A stretch of 64,000 nt of DNA, taken from NCBI GenBank assembly GCA_949987705.1, contig OX465282.1, positions 11,334,501-11,398,500 of the forward strand, written 5' to 3'. Below the pieces are notes generated by a model. The model saw only the letters and a list, made by a program, of their open reading frames with translations. It did not search any database and was not told the DNA's origin. This document shows, piece after piece, positions 20,600-32,029 of the stretch. The translations under genes were made by a program, and so were the position numbers. This DNA is from Thereva unica (taxonomy: Eukaryota > Arthropoda > Insecta > Diptera > Therevidae). Within the stretch, counting starts at the first letter, position 1; each line of letters opens with the position of its first letter.

Positions 20600-23500
20600 G
20601 ATAAGCACTCGCCTCCTATGTGACAGCGGATTGAATTCCAACTCCTTGAGTCTGTCCGTGGAGGAGAAATTTCTTCGATACGGGGGGGGGGGGGGGCGAA
20701 CGGCTAACAAAGACCTCGGAAAGTGGTGGCACCCGATTTGTCACTTCTGTCAAGATTCGAGGAAAGTCACTGCAGACGAACACCTAGCAGACCTGTTAGC
20801 AAGTCCTAATCCCACCTCCCCGCGGTGCCCTCTGGGGTACTTCTTCGGAAGGAGCTAACGGGAGACGGGCGAATGGCGAGCTCTCTGCGCCACAAAACAG
20901 AGTTTTAAGCCGGTTGGGCTGAGGGTTAGCAACCCGCTCCCATAAAAAACACCATTGCTACGAATCGGCAAACAATGCCTCGGAACCGGACGGACAACAC
21001 GACGACGACCTTTGCTTTTCGAACAAGGACACGAATCGGATCATGGAATGTGAGAACACTGCTGGCTGAGGGACGGCTGGATGAAGTCCTCAACGAGATG
21101 AATCGATATAAAATCAAGATCATGGGACTTAGCGAGACCAGATGGCCCGATGCGGGGGAACATATCTGCCCAAACGGTGAGTCCTTCTTATATTCTGGTA
21201 GAAACGAAACTGAAAGCCGTAGGAGTGGCGTTGGCGTAAAACTCACCAAAGAAGCCAGGTCCAGCCTCATTAGCTGGTCACCGGTTTCTGAGAGGATTAT
21301 TACCGTGCGCCTGCGTACCAGACTAAGAAGTACTACGGTGGTCCAATGCTATGCTCCAACTGAAGACGCAGAAGATGACATCAAGGACGAGTTCTATATG
21401 CGACTGAATGAGGTTTTTCGCTCTATACCAAGGGGAGACATCATTGTTTTAATGGGTGACTTAAACGCTCAGATCGGCCGTGACAACACCAGCCTTGAAC
21501 ACACAATTGGAAACCAAGGCCTAAGCCAAGTTACCAATAACAATGGTGAGCTTTTCGTTGACTTTTGTAGTTCCCACCAACTCATGGTAGGTGGAACTTA
21601 TTTTTGTCACAAGAAGATACACAAAGAGACCTGGGTATCGCCCGATGGTAGAACGAGAAATCAGATAGATCACGTGGCCGTTAGCCGCAGATGGAGAACT
21701 ATTCTTGAGGATGTCAGGAGTTTCAGGGGAGCGGATACTGGAAGCGACCACCATTTGGTTGTAGCAACTATTCGCCTTAAAATCGCCGCAATCAGAAACG
21801 TGCAACATGATGCTATAACCCGTAGACGGTTTAACGTAGACATTCTGCGGGAGAGCGCTAAAAAGCGGGAATTCGCTGGAAACTTTTTAGAATTATTAAA
21901 CCAGCAAACCGTTTCTGACGACACAAATATTGAGGAATTGTGGAGTAGGACAAAGGGCGCAATATTGACGGCTGCGGAAACAAGCATCGGTTATGTCCAA
22001 AGAAACCAGCAACACTGGATCTCGGACACAACCTGGCAAAAAATAGAACGCAGAAGGGCCCTCAAAAATAGCGTAAACTCCACAAACGACCCGGAAAGAC
22101 GTCACCAATTAGAACGGGAATACTCCCAATTACACCGGGAGGTTAAGAGAAGTGTCCGGCGTGATAAAAGGCAGCAGATAAACGAGCTCGCAGAAAAAGC
22201 GGAAAACGCGGCAAACACAGGCAACAGTAAGGTGCTGTACCAAATCACTAAACAGCTCTCGGGAAAGCACTCTATTAAAAAGCATGCCGTTAAGAGTGCG
22301 GATGGAAGGCTGCTGTGCAGCGACGAAGAGCAACTCCAAAGATGGAGAGATTACTTCTTCGCCGCCCTGAATGGTACACTTACACAGGAACCTCAGGAAA
22401 ACAGCAACAATGCACAGCCAATAAGAATCACCACCCGGGCCCCATCCAAGACGGAAATAGTAACCGCAATTCATGCGATGGCCAATGGTAAAGCAGCTGG
22501 GAAAGATGGCATCCCGCCAGAATTGTTGAAAGCCGATTTAAGCCTCATAGCAGATGCGCTTCAGCCAATCCTAGAAATAGCATGGAACACCTGTACCTTT
22601 CCGGAGGATTGGACGGAAGGTATCATAGTCAAAATACCAAAAAAAGGGGACCTAACAATATGCGACAACTGGAGAGGCATCTGTTTACTATCTACAGTGG
22701 GCAAAATTTTGTCCCATATATTACTATCTAGGATAAGTGAGGCAGTTGACCGAACGCTTAGGAGGCAGCAGGCCGGATTCAGGAAGGGCCGCTCCTGTAT
22801 TGATCATATTAACACCTTAAGAATAATAGTGGAGCAGTCTACTGAATTCCGATCCCCCCTTTACCTTGCTTTCGTAGATTATGAGAAAGCGTTCGACTCG
22901 GTCAATAGGAGCTTTATATGGCAGGCACTACGGCGACGTGGACTGCCGGATAAGATAATAGAATTGATAAAAGCCCTATATAACAATTCCAAATGCAGAG
23001 TTCTCCATAATGGAAAATTATCCGACAGCTTTGAGGTGAGCTCAGGAGTACGACAAGGATGCCTACTTTCGCCTTTACTATTTCTTATAGTAATAAATGA
23101 CATCCTTGTCAGCGCTCTAGATAATCGAACAGGCGGCATACAATGGGGTTTGGTAGACCGCCTTAAGGACCTCGACTACGCCGATGATATCTGTTTGCTG
23201 GCCCACAGACACCAGGACCTCAAAAACATGTTAAACAATTTGTCAACAGAAAGTAGTCCAGCAGGCTTAAGGCTAAATCCGACTAAAACTAAAGAAATGC
23301 GGATAAATGCAAACACCATTGAACGGACAGCGCTGAATAACCGTGACGTGGAACTGGTAAATAAATTCTGCTACCTCGGTAGTGTTATTACCGAAAATGG
23401 TGGGGCAGAAGAAGACGTAAGTTCCAGAATAAACAAAGCACGAGGCGCATATGCATGCCTGTCCCGCATATGGAGATCAACGGAGATCTCAACTAACACC

Positions 23501-24000
23501 AAATTGCGGCTGTTCAACTCCAACGTTAAGGCATTTCTTTTGTACGGTTGCGAAACATGGAAAGTCACCCAATTCATCACAGGGCGCCTACAAGTCTTCA
23601 TCAACAGATGCCTTCGTCGTATCCTAAAAATCCGCTGGCAAGATAGAATTTCAAACGAAGAACTTTGGCGCCGTGCCGGCCAAGAAAGGATAGACGACCA
23701 AATCAGGCGAAGGAAATGGAATTGGGTTGGCCACACCTTGCGACGCGAAAACGAAAACCTAGCCAAACAGGCCCTTGACTGGAATCCGCAAGGTTCCCGT
23801 CGAGTAGGAAGACCTAGAACAACGTGGAGGAGAACCCTACTAGAAGAAGCCGCAACAACTGGGAGATCCTGGTCGGAGTAGAGAGCTGTCGCGCAACACA
23901 GAGTCCGCTGGAGGGCAACTGTTTCCGCCCTATGTCCCATGAGGGATTAAAGGAGTTTAAAGAAGAAGAGAAGATAACAACCTACCGCTACTTACGTGAA
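20600..24000 (+). mobile_element. RTE-type non-LTR retrotransposon, nearly complete
   Basis: A single long open frame (20975-23881) preceded by about 350 bp of GC-richer leader containing a run of 15 G at 20682-20696, and followed by a short 3' segment (23882-24000) with GGGATTAAAGGAGTTTAAAG and a GAAGAAGAGA end. Short 3' UTR, no poly-A and a simple-repeat end fit RTE elements. The exact 5' end and a target-site duplication could not be fixed. Confidence 0.75.
20975..23881 (+). CDS. Endonuclease-reverse transcriptase of an RTE-type LINE, 968 aa, intact frame
   Basis: The protein nicks target DNA and copies its own RNA at the nick (target-primed reverse transcription). The N-terminus is an AP-like endonuclease: WNVRT (24-28), LSETRW with catalytic E54, YAPT (126-129), GDLNAQIG with D162/N164, SPDGR and QIDHV (230-234), GSDHH with D258/H259. 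A basic linker leads to reverse transcriptase: NGKAAGKDGIPPELL (504-518), FVDYEKAFDS (633-642), QAGFRKGRSCID, SSGVRQGCLLSPLLF and YADD at 735-738. The C-terminus has ISNEELWRRAG and RKWNWVGHTLRR, typical of RTE-group proteins; there is no RNase H. The length of about 970 aa is normal for a one-ORF RTE. An in-frame TAG lies 48 bp upstream, so the ATG at 20975 is the likely start. All catalytic residues are visible, so the copy could be active or recently active. Relics with the same design lie at 5715-6490 and 43640-44745. Confidence 0.9.
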   Translation: MPRNRTDNTTTTFAFRTRTRIGSWNVRTLLAEGRLDEVLNEMNRYKIKIMGLSETRWPDAGEHICPNGESFLYSGRNETESRRSGVGVKLTKEARSSLISWSPVSERIITVRLRTRLRSTTVVQCYAPTEDAEDDIKDEFYMRLNEVFRSIPRGDIIVLMGDLNAQIGRDNTSLEHTIGNQGLSQVTNNNGELFVDFCSSHQLMVGGTYFCHKKIHKETWVSPDGRTRNQIDHVAVSRRWRTILEDVRSFRGADTGSDHHLVVATIRLKIAAIRNVQHDAITRRRFNVDILRESAKKREFAGNFLELLNQQTVSDDTNIEELWSRTKGAILTAAETSIGYVQRNQQHWISDTTWQKIERRRALKNSVNSTNDPERRHQLEREYSQLHREVKRSVRRDKRQQINELAEKAENAANTGNSKVLYQITKQLSGKHSIKKHAVKSADGRLLCSDEEQLQRWRDYFFAALNGTLTQEPQENSNNAQPIRITTRAPSKTEIVTAIHAMANGKAAGKDGIPPELLKADLSLIADALQPILEIAWNTCTFPEDWTEGIIVKIPKKGDLTICDNWRGICLLSTVGKILSHILLSRISEAVDRTLRRQQAGFRKGRSCIDHINTLRIIVEQSTEFRSPLYLAFVDYEKAFDSVNRSFIWQALRRRGLPDKIIELIKALYNNSKCRVLHNGKLSDSFEVSSGVRQGCLLSPLLFLIVINDILVSALDNRTGGIQWGLVDRLKDLDYADDICLLAHRHQDLKNMLNNLSTESSPAGLRLNPTKTKEMRINANTIERTALNNRDVELVNKFCYLGSVITENGGAEEDVSSRINKARGAYACLSRIWRSTEISTNTKLRLFNSNVKAFLLYGCETWKVTQFITGRLQVFINRCLRRILKIRWQDRISNEELWRRAGQERIDDQIRRRKWNWVGHTLRRENENLAKQALDWNPQGSRRVGRPRTTWRRTLLEEAATTGRSWSE

Positions 24001-24059
24001 ATATAGGGCCCGATCGGGCAAGCATATTCCAGGATTGGGCAGACGAACAAACAAAAAAG

Positions 24060-24235
24060 AATGTTTGGGGCCCGAACGTTATAGAATTCTTGATCTCTTC
24101 TCTCAATAAAGCCAAGAATGTTTTGCCTCTAGAAGCAATATTATCGTAGTATAAGTCGAAATTTAATTTTTTGTCTAGAACAATGCCTAGATCTAGAACC
24201 TGATCGACACGATCAGACACCATAAGGTTTTTAGT
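24060..24235 (-). pseudogene. Jockey/CR1-like RT fragment after the catalytic box
   Basis: Minus strand frame reads VDQVLDLGIVLDKKLNFDLY then YDNIASRGKTFLALL. This is the V-x-DLG-x-x-LD-x-KL-x-F block, followed by the helix that comes after it, of Jockey/CR1-group reverse transcriptases. Only about 55 residues remain. It lies directly downstream of the RTE element, probably the DNA that element inserted beside. Confidence 0.6.
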
Positions 24236-24780
24236 AGTCGATCGTCGCTTTCTGATATCATGTTGATGGTCATTACGACATGAGTCGATTAGAGGAGTAA
24301 TTTATCGCAAACAAGTTTCTCGAGTAATTGTTGATAAGATTGCAATACGCCTGCAGTTTTCCATCGAGTGCCTATTAGATGCTTTGTGGATTCGAGTGAG
24401 ATAGGATTTTTCCTATATCTTAGGGAATTTTCCTATCGATAAGGAAGTACGGTAAAATTAACATTTTGATTAGCTTTGAACGAGTACCTAAGGGTACTTC
24501 TACCCTTCCCTTCGGGAGCCACGCAAATTACCATATATTTTAGATAGAATGTGAGATTTATGATTACAGCAAGCTAATTGTTAATCAATTAATCAGAAAG
24601 ACACCTAGATGTGTGACTCGAAATTAATAAGGTAAGGACATCTTCATAAGAATGATAGGTGGAAGGAAGGAGGTGTCTACTTGACTCCTATACATTGGAA
24701 TTCAGCAGGATTTAGATGCATTTAGCACTAACTGGTTGAAAAAAGAGACCATTGAGAAATACGCTCGAGATCAGATGTTG
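24236..24780. other. No gene recognised
   Basis: AT-rich, with no motif supported. Confidence 0.4.
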
Positions 24781-25500
24781 GTCCATTCAAAACGCGCGTT
24801 ATGGTGTTCCAAAATAACACCGTTAAGAAAATCGAACCCTAAACGTTTTTGGGGTCGCTGATCACGAAAATCGAGGTCCCGCGGTACTAAAACATGGGCG
24901 TCACCCCTAAAAATGCAAAAAACACCCCTTTTTAGGGGGTTTTCGCGATTATTTCAGTAATAATGAAAACTAATGCGAAGAAATGCACTTTTTTAATATT
25001 TATTTGCGAAGGCGGTTGATTTATACTAAACTAAGGCGAAGTTAATGGAAAAATGGCAAAAATTGTAAAAAAAAAAATTTCCCAAGTTTGTGCTTCAAAT
25101 TCGATTGTGGGCGTACTGTCAGGCAAAAATAAATTATTTTCAACCCTTTAGGGGTTAAAACTACCCCTACAATATAGTTCATTGAAAACTAGGGGGGGGG
25201 GGGGTGTGCTAAAATAACACCGTTAAGAAAATCGAACCCTACACGTTTTTGGGGTCGCTGATCACGAAAATGGAGGTCCCGCGGTACTAAAACATGGGCG
25301 TCCCCCCTAAAAATGCAAAAAACACCCATTTTTAGGGTGTTTTCGCGATTATTTCAATAATAATGAAAACTAATGCGATGAAATGCACTTTTTTTTAATA
25401 TTTGTTTGCGAAGGTGGTTGATTTGTACTAAATTAAGGCGAACTTTATAATAAGGGGTAGTCCTAAAGGGTTGAAACTACCCCTAAATTGGCGAAAAATG
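24781..25500 (+). repeat. Two tandem copies of a GGGGTCGCTGATCACGAAAA repeat
   Basis: Copy 1 is 24781-25192 and copy 2 is 25205-25500, separated by a G-run (25192-25204). Both hold AAAATAACACCGTTAAGAAA, the GGGGTCGCTGATCACG block, GAGGTCCCGCGGTACTAAAA and a hairpin made by CACCCCTTTTTAGGGGGTT. Copy 2 has a TAAGGGGTAGTCCTAAAGGG insert that copy 1 lacks, and copy 2 stops early. A third, fuller copy is at 38586-39002. No coding potential. Confidence 0.75.
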
Positions 25501-27889
25501 GCATGGGGGGATTTTTCTGGTATTTTTTACTAATAGTAGGTACCGTTACGAAAATATTGCGGGGTCTTGGAGCCTCCTACGACTTGTTTTGGGGCCGTGG
25601 GAGGCAAAAGAGAGGTAAATCCTAAAAGTACCTGAAAAACCCAAAAGATCTAATTTTTGGGTTTCGTGCCCATGAACACTTTTGATCAGGACGATGTCAG
25701 CTACAACATAGTAAAATTCCAGCCAATTTTACCGAAAGCACGTTTCCATATAATTTGTGCGGGGTCCTTTCTTGACGATACCAGTCTGTGACTCTAATCT
25801 TCGTTGATTTACAATATCAAAGCCATAGGAATAACGACTTTTACCGTTGTCCTTAAAGCTGTGAAGTGAGTTGCAGAAGCTTCAAATAGGTGGTTTAGAA
25901 AAAGTCGGAAAAAGCGGGTGATAGAATTAAAGGCTGGAGAAGACTGACACGCCCAAAAATTTTGGGTTTTTTGTTGTAATAGTAAGTGCAGGCCATCCTA
26001 GTCAGACATTTTCGTCCTAGTTTTTATTCTGAAATGCAAGGATCAGCCAATTAAATGCCCTTAAATGCTTTTAATCTCCACAGACCGTTGAACTATTTTC
26101 TAGAAACTCATAGCAAGAAGAAACTATCTGGACTTTACTAACAACCCTACCACTCCATCTGAGTTTATAATAACAGTGGTGCATGCAAATATCTGCTTTA
26201 GTAAGCAAATCTCTTTCGTTATTGTTCCTTATCGAATCAGATCGATTTTTATTTTTACTTACTCTCCGCTGAAAGTAGTTAATCCTTAGTTTTTATCGCA
26301 GTTTCGTAACAATTTATTCCAGAACCAAAACGAGTAAAACATAAAATAAACGATTATCGTCAGTTTTTAGCATAAAAATTTAAATTCACGTCCCTTGAGC
26401 CAGATTTACAAAATCAGAACAATCAGAATACTCTGCTCGGATTTCCATTAACTAGCTTCAATAACAAATCCTACTTTTAACCATCAAACAGTTCCATAAC
26501 CAATTGATCCTTCAAAGCTCAGATTTCCCATTTGCTTGTCCTTACTCAAGGAAAAACGTCAAGAGGATAAAAAGGACGTAACTTTTAAAGTTCCTTGTGG
26601 CTGTTGTTGTTTTTTTCCTGAGTCTATATTCCCTTTTCATACTAGTTCCGTTTTTTTTTTGTTTTTTTTTTCCATCTTCCTTGGTTTTTTTTTAAATCCG
26701 TAGGAAAAACCCTAGAACACAGTAGTGGGGTGGGGGTGCCTATGTATAAAGTGGGTTTGGCCGATTATAACGAACGAAGGGAAAAATCCAGAATCGAAAC
26801 CGATTTGCATTCTTATACTATTAGCATTAGCAGGAATAGTCCCGTTGGCAGGAAGGAGCTGAAGGAAACATCAGTATCAAAACTAGGCAGGGAGTAGCAG
26901 CCACTAGTATAGTCCATGTATATCCAATCCATATATCCATAGAGCTAGAAGAAAAAATCCAGTCACAGCTGGATTCCTTAACGTAAATGTTTTGGCTGGT
27001 GTTTCTATTAACCCACTACCACACAACTGCACGCTCTCTTCATCCTCCGAATATATCCTTGCCTTTCTACAGCAGCAGTTTATTTGTGGATTGGAATTCG
27101 ATTTTCTTAGTCCTTGTGTTTTTGTTGTTGCTGTTGTTGTAGCTGTTACTGTTGCTGCTGTTGCTGGGTGGGTGGATTACTCCTTGTTCTTACCTTATAG
27201 TGTGCTATTGACACCATTCAAGTTAATAAAACGAACAACGAATGAACAAAAAAAAAAAAGGTGTTAAGCAGTTCGATATGAAATGGGTCGGTTAGGAGTA
27301 GTCAGGGAACGACGACGAAAAAAATCACACTATATACTTGGGGAGATGTTAAGAAGTTGAGGGTTCTCATGGATGATGACTTTTAGTTCGTTTCAACGAA
27401 CAAAACGATTTAAGTTTTAAGTGTTAATGCCTTCAGCAGCTTTTTGATATTTTATTGATTTTAAAAGTTCAAATGGACATGGAAAAAGATTGGCATTTTT
27501 ATAATGAGGTTTTTGAGGTCGTGGTGAAAGTAATTTTGGAAAGACGTTTCTAGTAGTTTTTTACTGGCTAGTTCAATCAAAAATCCAAATTTGTATCGGA
27601 CATTATTTAATGATGAGGGTTTTTTCTATGCAATTTTGATTTATATATATGTATGCATATATATTAATCCTATTGGTCAATACAATCACAACAAGAAATT
27701 TCTAACAAATTTAATTAACTAGCTTTAACTAGTTTTTAACTGGTTTTCAACTGGCCGGATCTAAAGGAGTAGTAACAATACTATAAATGTCATCGGCTTA
27801 GCTACTTTCGTATTGACAATAAGAAAAACTAAGGTACGACGACCTAGAAATATGCGTGATCAGTCCACCATGAGAGTTAGCTCCTGGCA
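25501..27889. other. AT-rich DNA without a recognisable gene
   Basis: T-runs at 26652-26692 and a CTG/TTG-rich microsatellite at 27119-27168. Short frames only. Confidence 0.5.
27119..27168. repeat. (TTG/CTG)n microsatellite
   Basis: Interrupted TTG and CTG triplets. It gives a Val/Ala-rich stretch in one frame, not a gene. Confidence 0.7.
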
Positions 27890-27927
27890 GCTATATCTCG
27901 GGTAAATCTTGGGCTATTCGTAACAGA

Positions 27928-29110
27928 ATGGCTACAAGGATGAACCGAGAGGAGGCTAACGGGGTGGGGACAGAGGAAGGAGTGAGACGTGCAATAGACA
28001 CATTCTCTCCCTTCAATACATCGGGGCGTGACGGAATATTCCCTGCGCTGCTCCAATGGGGCAAAGAAATCATTGCACCCAGGCTTAGGGGAATATTCGT
28101 TACCTGTCTAGCAACAGGATACATTCCGGCGGTGTGGAGGGAAACCAAAGTGGTATTTCTCCCTAAGCCAGGCAAGAAGGACTACACCGAGGCGAAGTCC
28201 TCCAGGCCGGTCAGCCTAACATCCTTTCTGTTGAAAACAATGGAAAGAGTGGTGGCAGACCACCTGGAGAGTACTAAGCTAAGGAGGCACCCTTTAAGTA
28301 GAAGCCAGCACGCTTACCAGGCTGGCAGATCTACAGAAACGGCACTTCACCAATTGGTGCGAGTAGCCGAGGGGGAACTGCATACCGGAGGCATAGCGAT
28401 GGCCGTAATTATGGACATCGAAGGCGCCTTCGACAAGATACAGTTCAACAAACTCAAAGACGCTCTGGTGAGGCGCGAGGTCAGCCCCATGATTGTAAGG
28501 TGGGTGGACAGCATGCTGAAAAACAGAGCGGTAAGGATTCAGACAGGAGACTCGCGGCTTCGAAGGAAGGTCAGCAAGGGATGCCCACAGGGCGGGGTCC
28601 TATCGCCCCTCCTGTGGAACATCACTGTGGACACTCTGCTCAGGCCGCTAGAGGTAATGGGCGTGCATACCGTTGGGTATGCAGATGATGTAGCGATTGT
28701 GGCACGTGGCAAGTTTATGAGCACTACGGCAGATATCATGAGGAATGCACTCCAAGTGGTTGAGCAGTGGTGTACGGAACAGGGCCTCACCATAAATGGC
28801 AATAAGACAGAAGCGATAATCTTCACTAGGAAGATTAAAGATCTGGATTTTTAGCCCCTCATGCTTTTTGGATCGAGGATCAAGGTGTCTGGGATGGTCT
28901 AGTATCTGGGTGTATACTTGGACTCGCGACTAACCTGGAAATACCACGTTGAAGAGAAGATTAAGAAGGCGACAAGGGTGCTTCACCAGTGCAGAAGAGT
29001 ATGTGGACTAAGGTGGGGTATCTCACCAAGGTTAGCATATTGGACATATACCATGATGGTGAGACCCATCATAGCTTATGCCTCGGTGGTCTGGTGGACT
29101 AAAGTCACAC
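27928..29110 (+). pseudogene. LOA-type reverse transcriptase with two in-frame stops
   Basis: RT blocks in one frame: SGRDGIFPALLQ (28021-28056), DIEGAFDKIQFNKL (near 28414-28455), GCPQGGVLSPLLWN (near 28579-28620) and the catalytic YADDVAIVARGKF (28678-28716), then EGLTINGNKTEAIIFTR-like sequence. The frame is stopped by TAG at 28852-28854 and TAG at 28900-28902 but resumes with YLGVYLDSRLTWK and YTMMVRPIIAYASVVWW, so both stops are point nonsense changes in otherwise readable sequence. After VVWWTKVTQKTV (about 29110) family sequence is lost, where roughly 100 residues seem to be deleted with a frame change. The first block is not preceded by a start codon that belongs to the family, so it is 5'-truncated. 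Confidence 0.8.
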
Positions 29111-29138
29111 AGAAAACCGTCACGTGTGCCGTCACGAG

Positions 29139-30145
29139 CCTTATATGGGCACATGAAGATTCTGGATCGCATCAAAGGGACTAGGGAGCTCATGATGCCC
29201 ATGGAAGGGATCACAAAAATGAGGGTGACCGAAAGGTATCATAAAACCCTCATAGGGAACGGAACGCTCCCGGAAGGGAGGCCGGAAGTCATATATATCT
29301 TCACTGATGGATCCATGATTGACGGCAGAGCAGGTGCGGGAGTCTTCTCAGAGGACTTAAATCTGACCTACTCTCTGGCTTTGGGGAATTACACCTCAGT
29401 CTACCAGGCGGAAATGCTTGCTCTGCTGCACGCGCTGGATCACATAAATGATGGTCAGGTGCAGGGAAGAAGTATCCTTATAGCACTGGACAATCAGGCT
29501 GTGATTAAGCGCATGAATCAGACAGAGATTAATGCGTCTCTGGCGTTGGAATGTGTCCAAAAACTGAACAGGTGTGCGAAACAGAACAACGTGACGCTAG
29601 CTTGGGTTAGAGGACATACAGGCATCGATGGGAACGAAAAGGCTGACAACCTGGCAAAACAGGGGTCAACCTCGGAATTCTGGGGACCGGAGCCATACTC
29701 TGCCATTGGCAGAGGGTTGGTAAGGAACTGCATCGAGAAATGGGTCGCTGAGGAACACCGGAGACGGTGGGACGCTATGACCACGTGTAGGCAGGCTAAG
29801 ATGGTGCATACGTTGCCGATCACCGCAGCCAGAAGAAGGATCCTGCATATGCAAAGGAGAACCCTCAGATGGTTGGTGGCACTGATTACAGGACACGGAT
29901 GTTTCAGGTATCACGTAAAAAGAATGGGAATTCTGGAGGATGACACCTGTCGGATGTGCCTGGAGGAACCTGAGACGGCCACACACATAGTGTGTCACTG
30001 TCCGGCGGTGGCGAGAAAAAGGGCTGCCATAACTGGACTCCATTGGATGGAAGACATGAGGCAGACACCCTTCAATCAGCTGCTTGCGATAACTAGGGGA
30101 GTCGAAGCAAGGGAGCAATGGGACAACCCACTGCAACCCCAATAA
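29139..30145 (+). pseudogene. LOA-type RNase H and Cys/His C-terminal domain
   Basis: The frame is +1 relative to the RT part. RNase H blocks are FTDGSMIDGRAGAGVFSE (near 29301-29354), YQAEMLALLHALD, ALDNQAVIKRM, WVRGHTGIDGNEKADNLAKQ; these supply the D, E, D and D active-site positions. The terminal domain reads CRMCLEEPETATHIVCHC (C-x2-C-x9-H-x3-C-x-C), near 29949-30002. The open frame here begins upstream (29078), but its first residues are antisense-like to the RT frame; real family sequence starts near ILDRIKGTREL. The domain itself is intact. It is not translated with RT because of the deletion and shift. Confidence 0.75.
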
Positions 30146-30330
30146 GATGACTCTAGGCAGAGGGACGAAACGGGACCCGCAAATAGTGGTCTGATTCGGT
30201 ATCCCTAGAAAATCTATATATATAGCTCTGGGCAATGCGCTGTAGGTAGAACCATAATGTAGTTCCTGCTACCCATTCTTATTCCCCATTCTTGAATGGG
30301 TATACGATTAACAACACAAAAAAAAAGAAC

Positions 30331-31429
30331 ATGAACAATAAAATATACTAAACTCGGGGTAGGAATGTATGCCGCAATGTCGGAGAAGGCTGCTTACTCC
30401 GGCGTATAGGTCTAACTACAATGGTCTGAAGACGGCTTAAGATCAAATTCTCTTAAGACTTACTTATTTTCTGTCAAAACGTAACGAATTTTAATAAGCT
30501 ATAAGGCTTCTCTTTAAAAAAATTTGAAGAGGCATCTTAAGCTATGTTCCGACCATTGTAGTTAGGCCTTATGGCTGGAAACTGGCAAATATATAAAATA
30601 TAAAATACCGCAGCTAGGTTGGGACAGTTCTTTCCTTCACTTCTCTCTCTATCTTCCGATTAGAGCTGCTGTTCGACATTTCAAAATAAATACATGGTCG
30701 ACAGTACAAAGGGGCCGTCCCTAAGTCTCTAGTGTGTCACATCAAAAAAAAAATAGTGACAGTGGTCAGTCACTAGTAGCAAAATACTCATCGTACCCAA
30801 CAAAGAAGAGGAATGGGCTTTTGGAAAGTCTACGAAAGTGGCAAGGTCGCCCAAAAAAATGCAAAGAGTTAGATGCTCGCTTGTGAGCAGAATTAAAGTG
30901 GAAAAAGGGGCACAGAAAGTGAGAATTGGATAGGAAGTGATTTAATTCAATCTTACCGCAGCCTCAGTCTCTGAATCGCACGTTCAACCTGCCCGATAGG
31001 ATCCTGTACAGCTCCTTCTTGCAACGATGACGACGTCTTACATTGAACCTATCGTTGTCGCATCCAAATACCGGATCACTCTCACCAACTCCATAATTGA
31101 TAGCAGTTCGCGAAGCCTTCCTAGACTTGTTACATGATGATGGGCTCCTCCAATTTGCAGCCAGCTACTGAGTGAAAGTACATGTAAATGTCTCTCAATA
31201 GCCGGCAAAGAGGCTTCTGTACACATTCTCCACAGACGTTATACGGGAGGAGGGGGTAAGCATGGTCCCATATTGGCCAATGTTCCGTGATGAGGCATAT
31301 TTTGGGGGATCAAGTCTTGCTAGTAATAGTACAAGTTTCTAGTGTCTCATCATGAAAAAGAGTTGGCGAGTTTATGAATCAGTAAAATTGGGGTACGGAC
31401 CACAGCTATGTGTTCTATCGAAGGTATGG
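30331..31429. other. No gene recognised
   Basis: AT-rich, with short frames only and nothing shared with other parts of the window. Confidence 0.45.
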
Positions 31430-31505
31430 AAGCGGTAGACTGGCGGGCGCACATGCTCCTTACTGCTAGACCGATGTAATATTCACACCTTCGTCCCTCC
31501 TCCTT
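31430..31505 (+). repeat. Dispersed repeat Rj, copy also at 63805-63880
   Basis: GACTGGCGGGCGCACA, TAGACCGATGTAAT-TTC and the following TCC-rich segment and GGTAGTCGA recur in diverged form, in the same orientation, at 63805-63880. Too short to classify. Confidence 0.35.
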
Positions 31506-31960
31506 TGGGTGGCTAGCAGCAGGTGGTAGTCGAAATGGTGTTCGGCCTTCTCGTTATCATCTACATATGTTTCCATATCTGGGTCGCGTTGTGCATTTCT
31601 ACAAAGTCAAGTCTATCTAACTTGGACCTTTTCATTTGGAGCGCATCGATACTGAATTCAAAGCTTTATATAGGCTTAGCTATCTATGAATTATTAGAAA
31701 TTCCATACCTGGAAGCCCTTGAGGATCGCCAGCATTTCCGGTACCAGGACAATGAACCGCTAGCTGCCCAAGACGCCATTGAGGGCTTGGAGGCGTCGGT
31801 GAATATCGAAGATCCTCAGTACGTTTCTGTTTCTCTATTCTGGTCTTGATGGATAAGTTCTTCATGGAATTCAATCAAGGAGAAGGTAGTCTGTGGATGT
31901 AGCAACCACGCCCAAGGGTAGCAGTCTCAAAATGTTGCTATGACCGCAAGCTTTTTAAGC

Positions 31961-32024
31961 CCCAGGCCCTGAATTCCTTCAGGACTCCTTAAGTCTTTAA
32001 GTCCCAGGCCCTGAATTCCTTCAG
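31961..32024. repeat. 22-bp tandem-like direct repeat
   Basis: CCCAGGCCCTGAATTCCTTC occurs at 31961-31980 and again at 32003-32022, 42 bp apart, each preceded by a TTAAG-type sequence. A local duplication. Confidence 0.7.
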
Positions 32025-32029
32025 TCTAA

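Larger units (their letters stand above)
27890..30330 (+). mobile_element. LOA-type non-LTR retrotransposon, 5'-truncated and internally deleted
   Basis: Starts abruptly within the N-terminal part of reverse transcriptase, runs through RNase H and the Cys/His tail to a stop at 30145, then about 170 bp of 3' UTR ending in an A-run near 30318-30326. RNase H after RT in one ORF and the WDIEGAFD-like wording place it in the LOA/R1 group. The endonuclease and ORF1 are absent. Confidence 0.75.

Noticed and set aside
21521..23940. Several minus-strand frames of 70-189 codons opposite the RTE ORF
   Set aside because: They are antisense shadows of the 968-codon coding frame and have no motif of their own.
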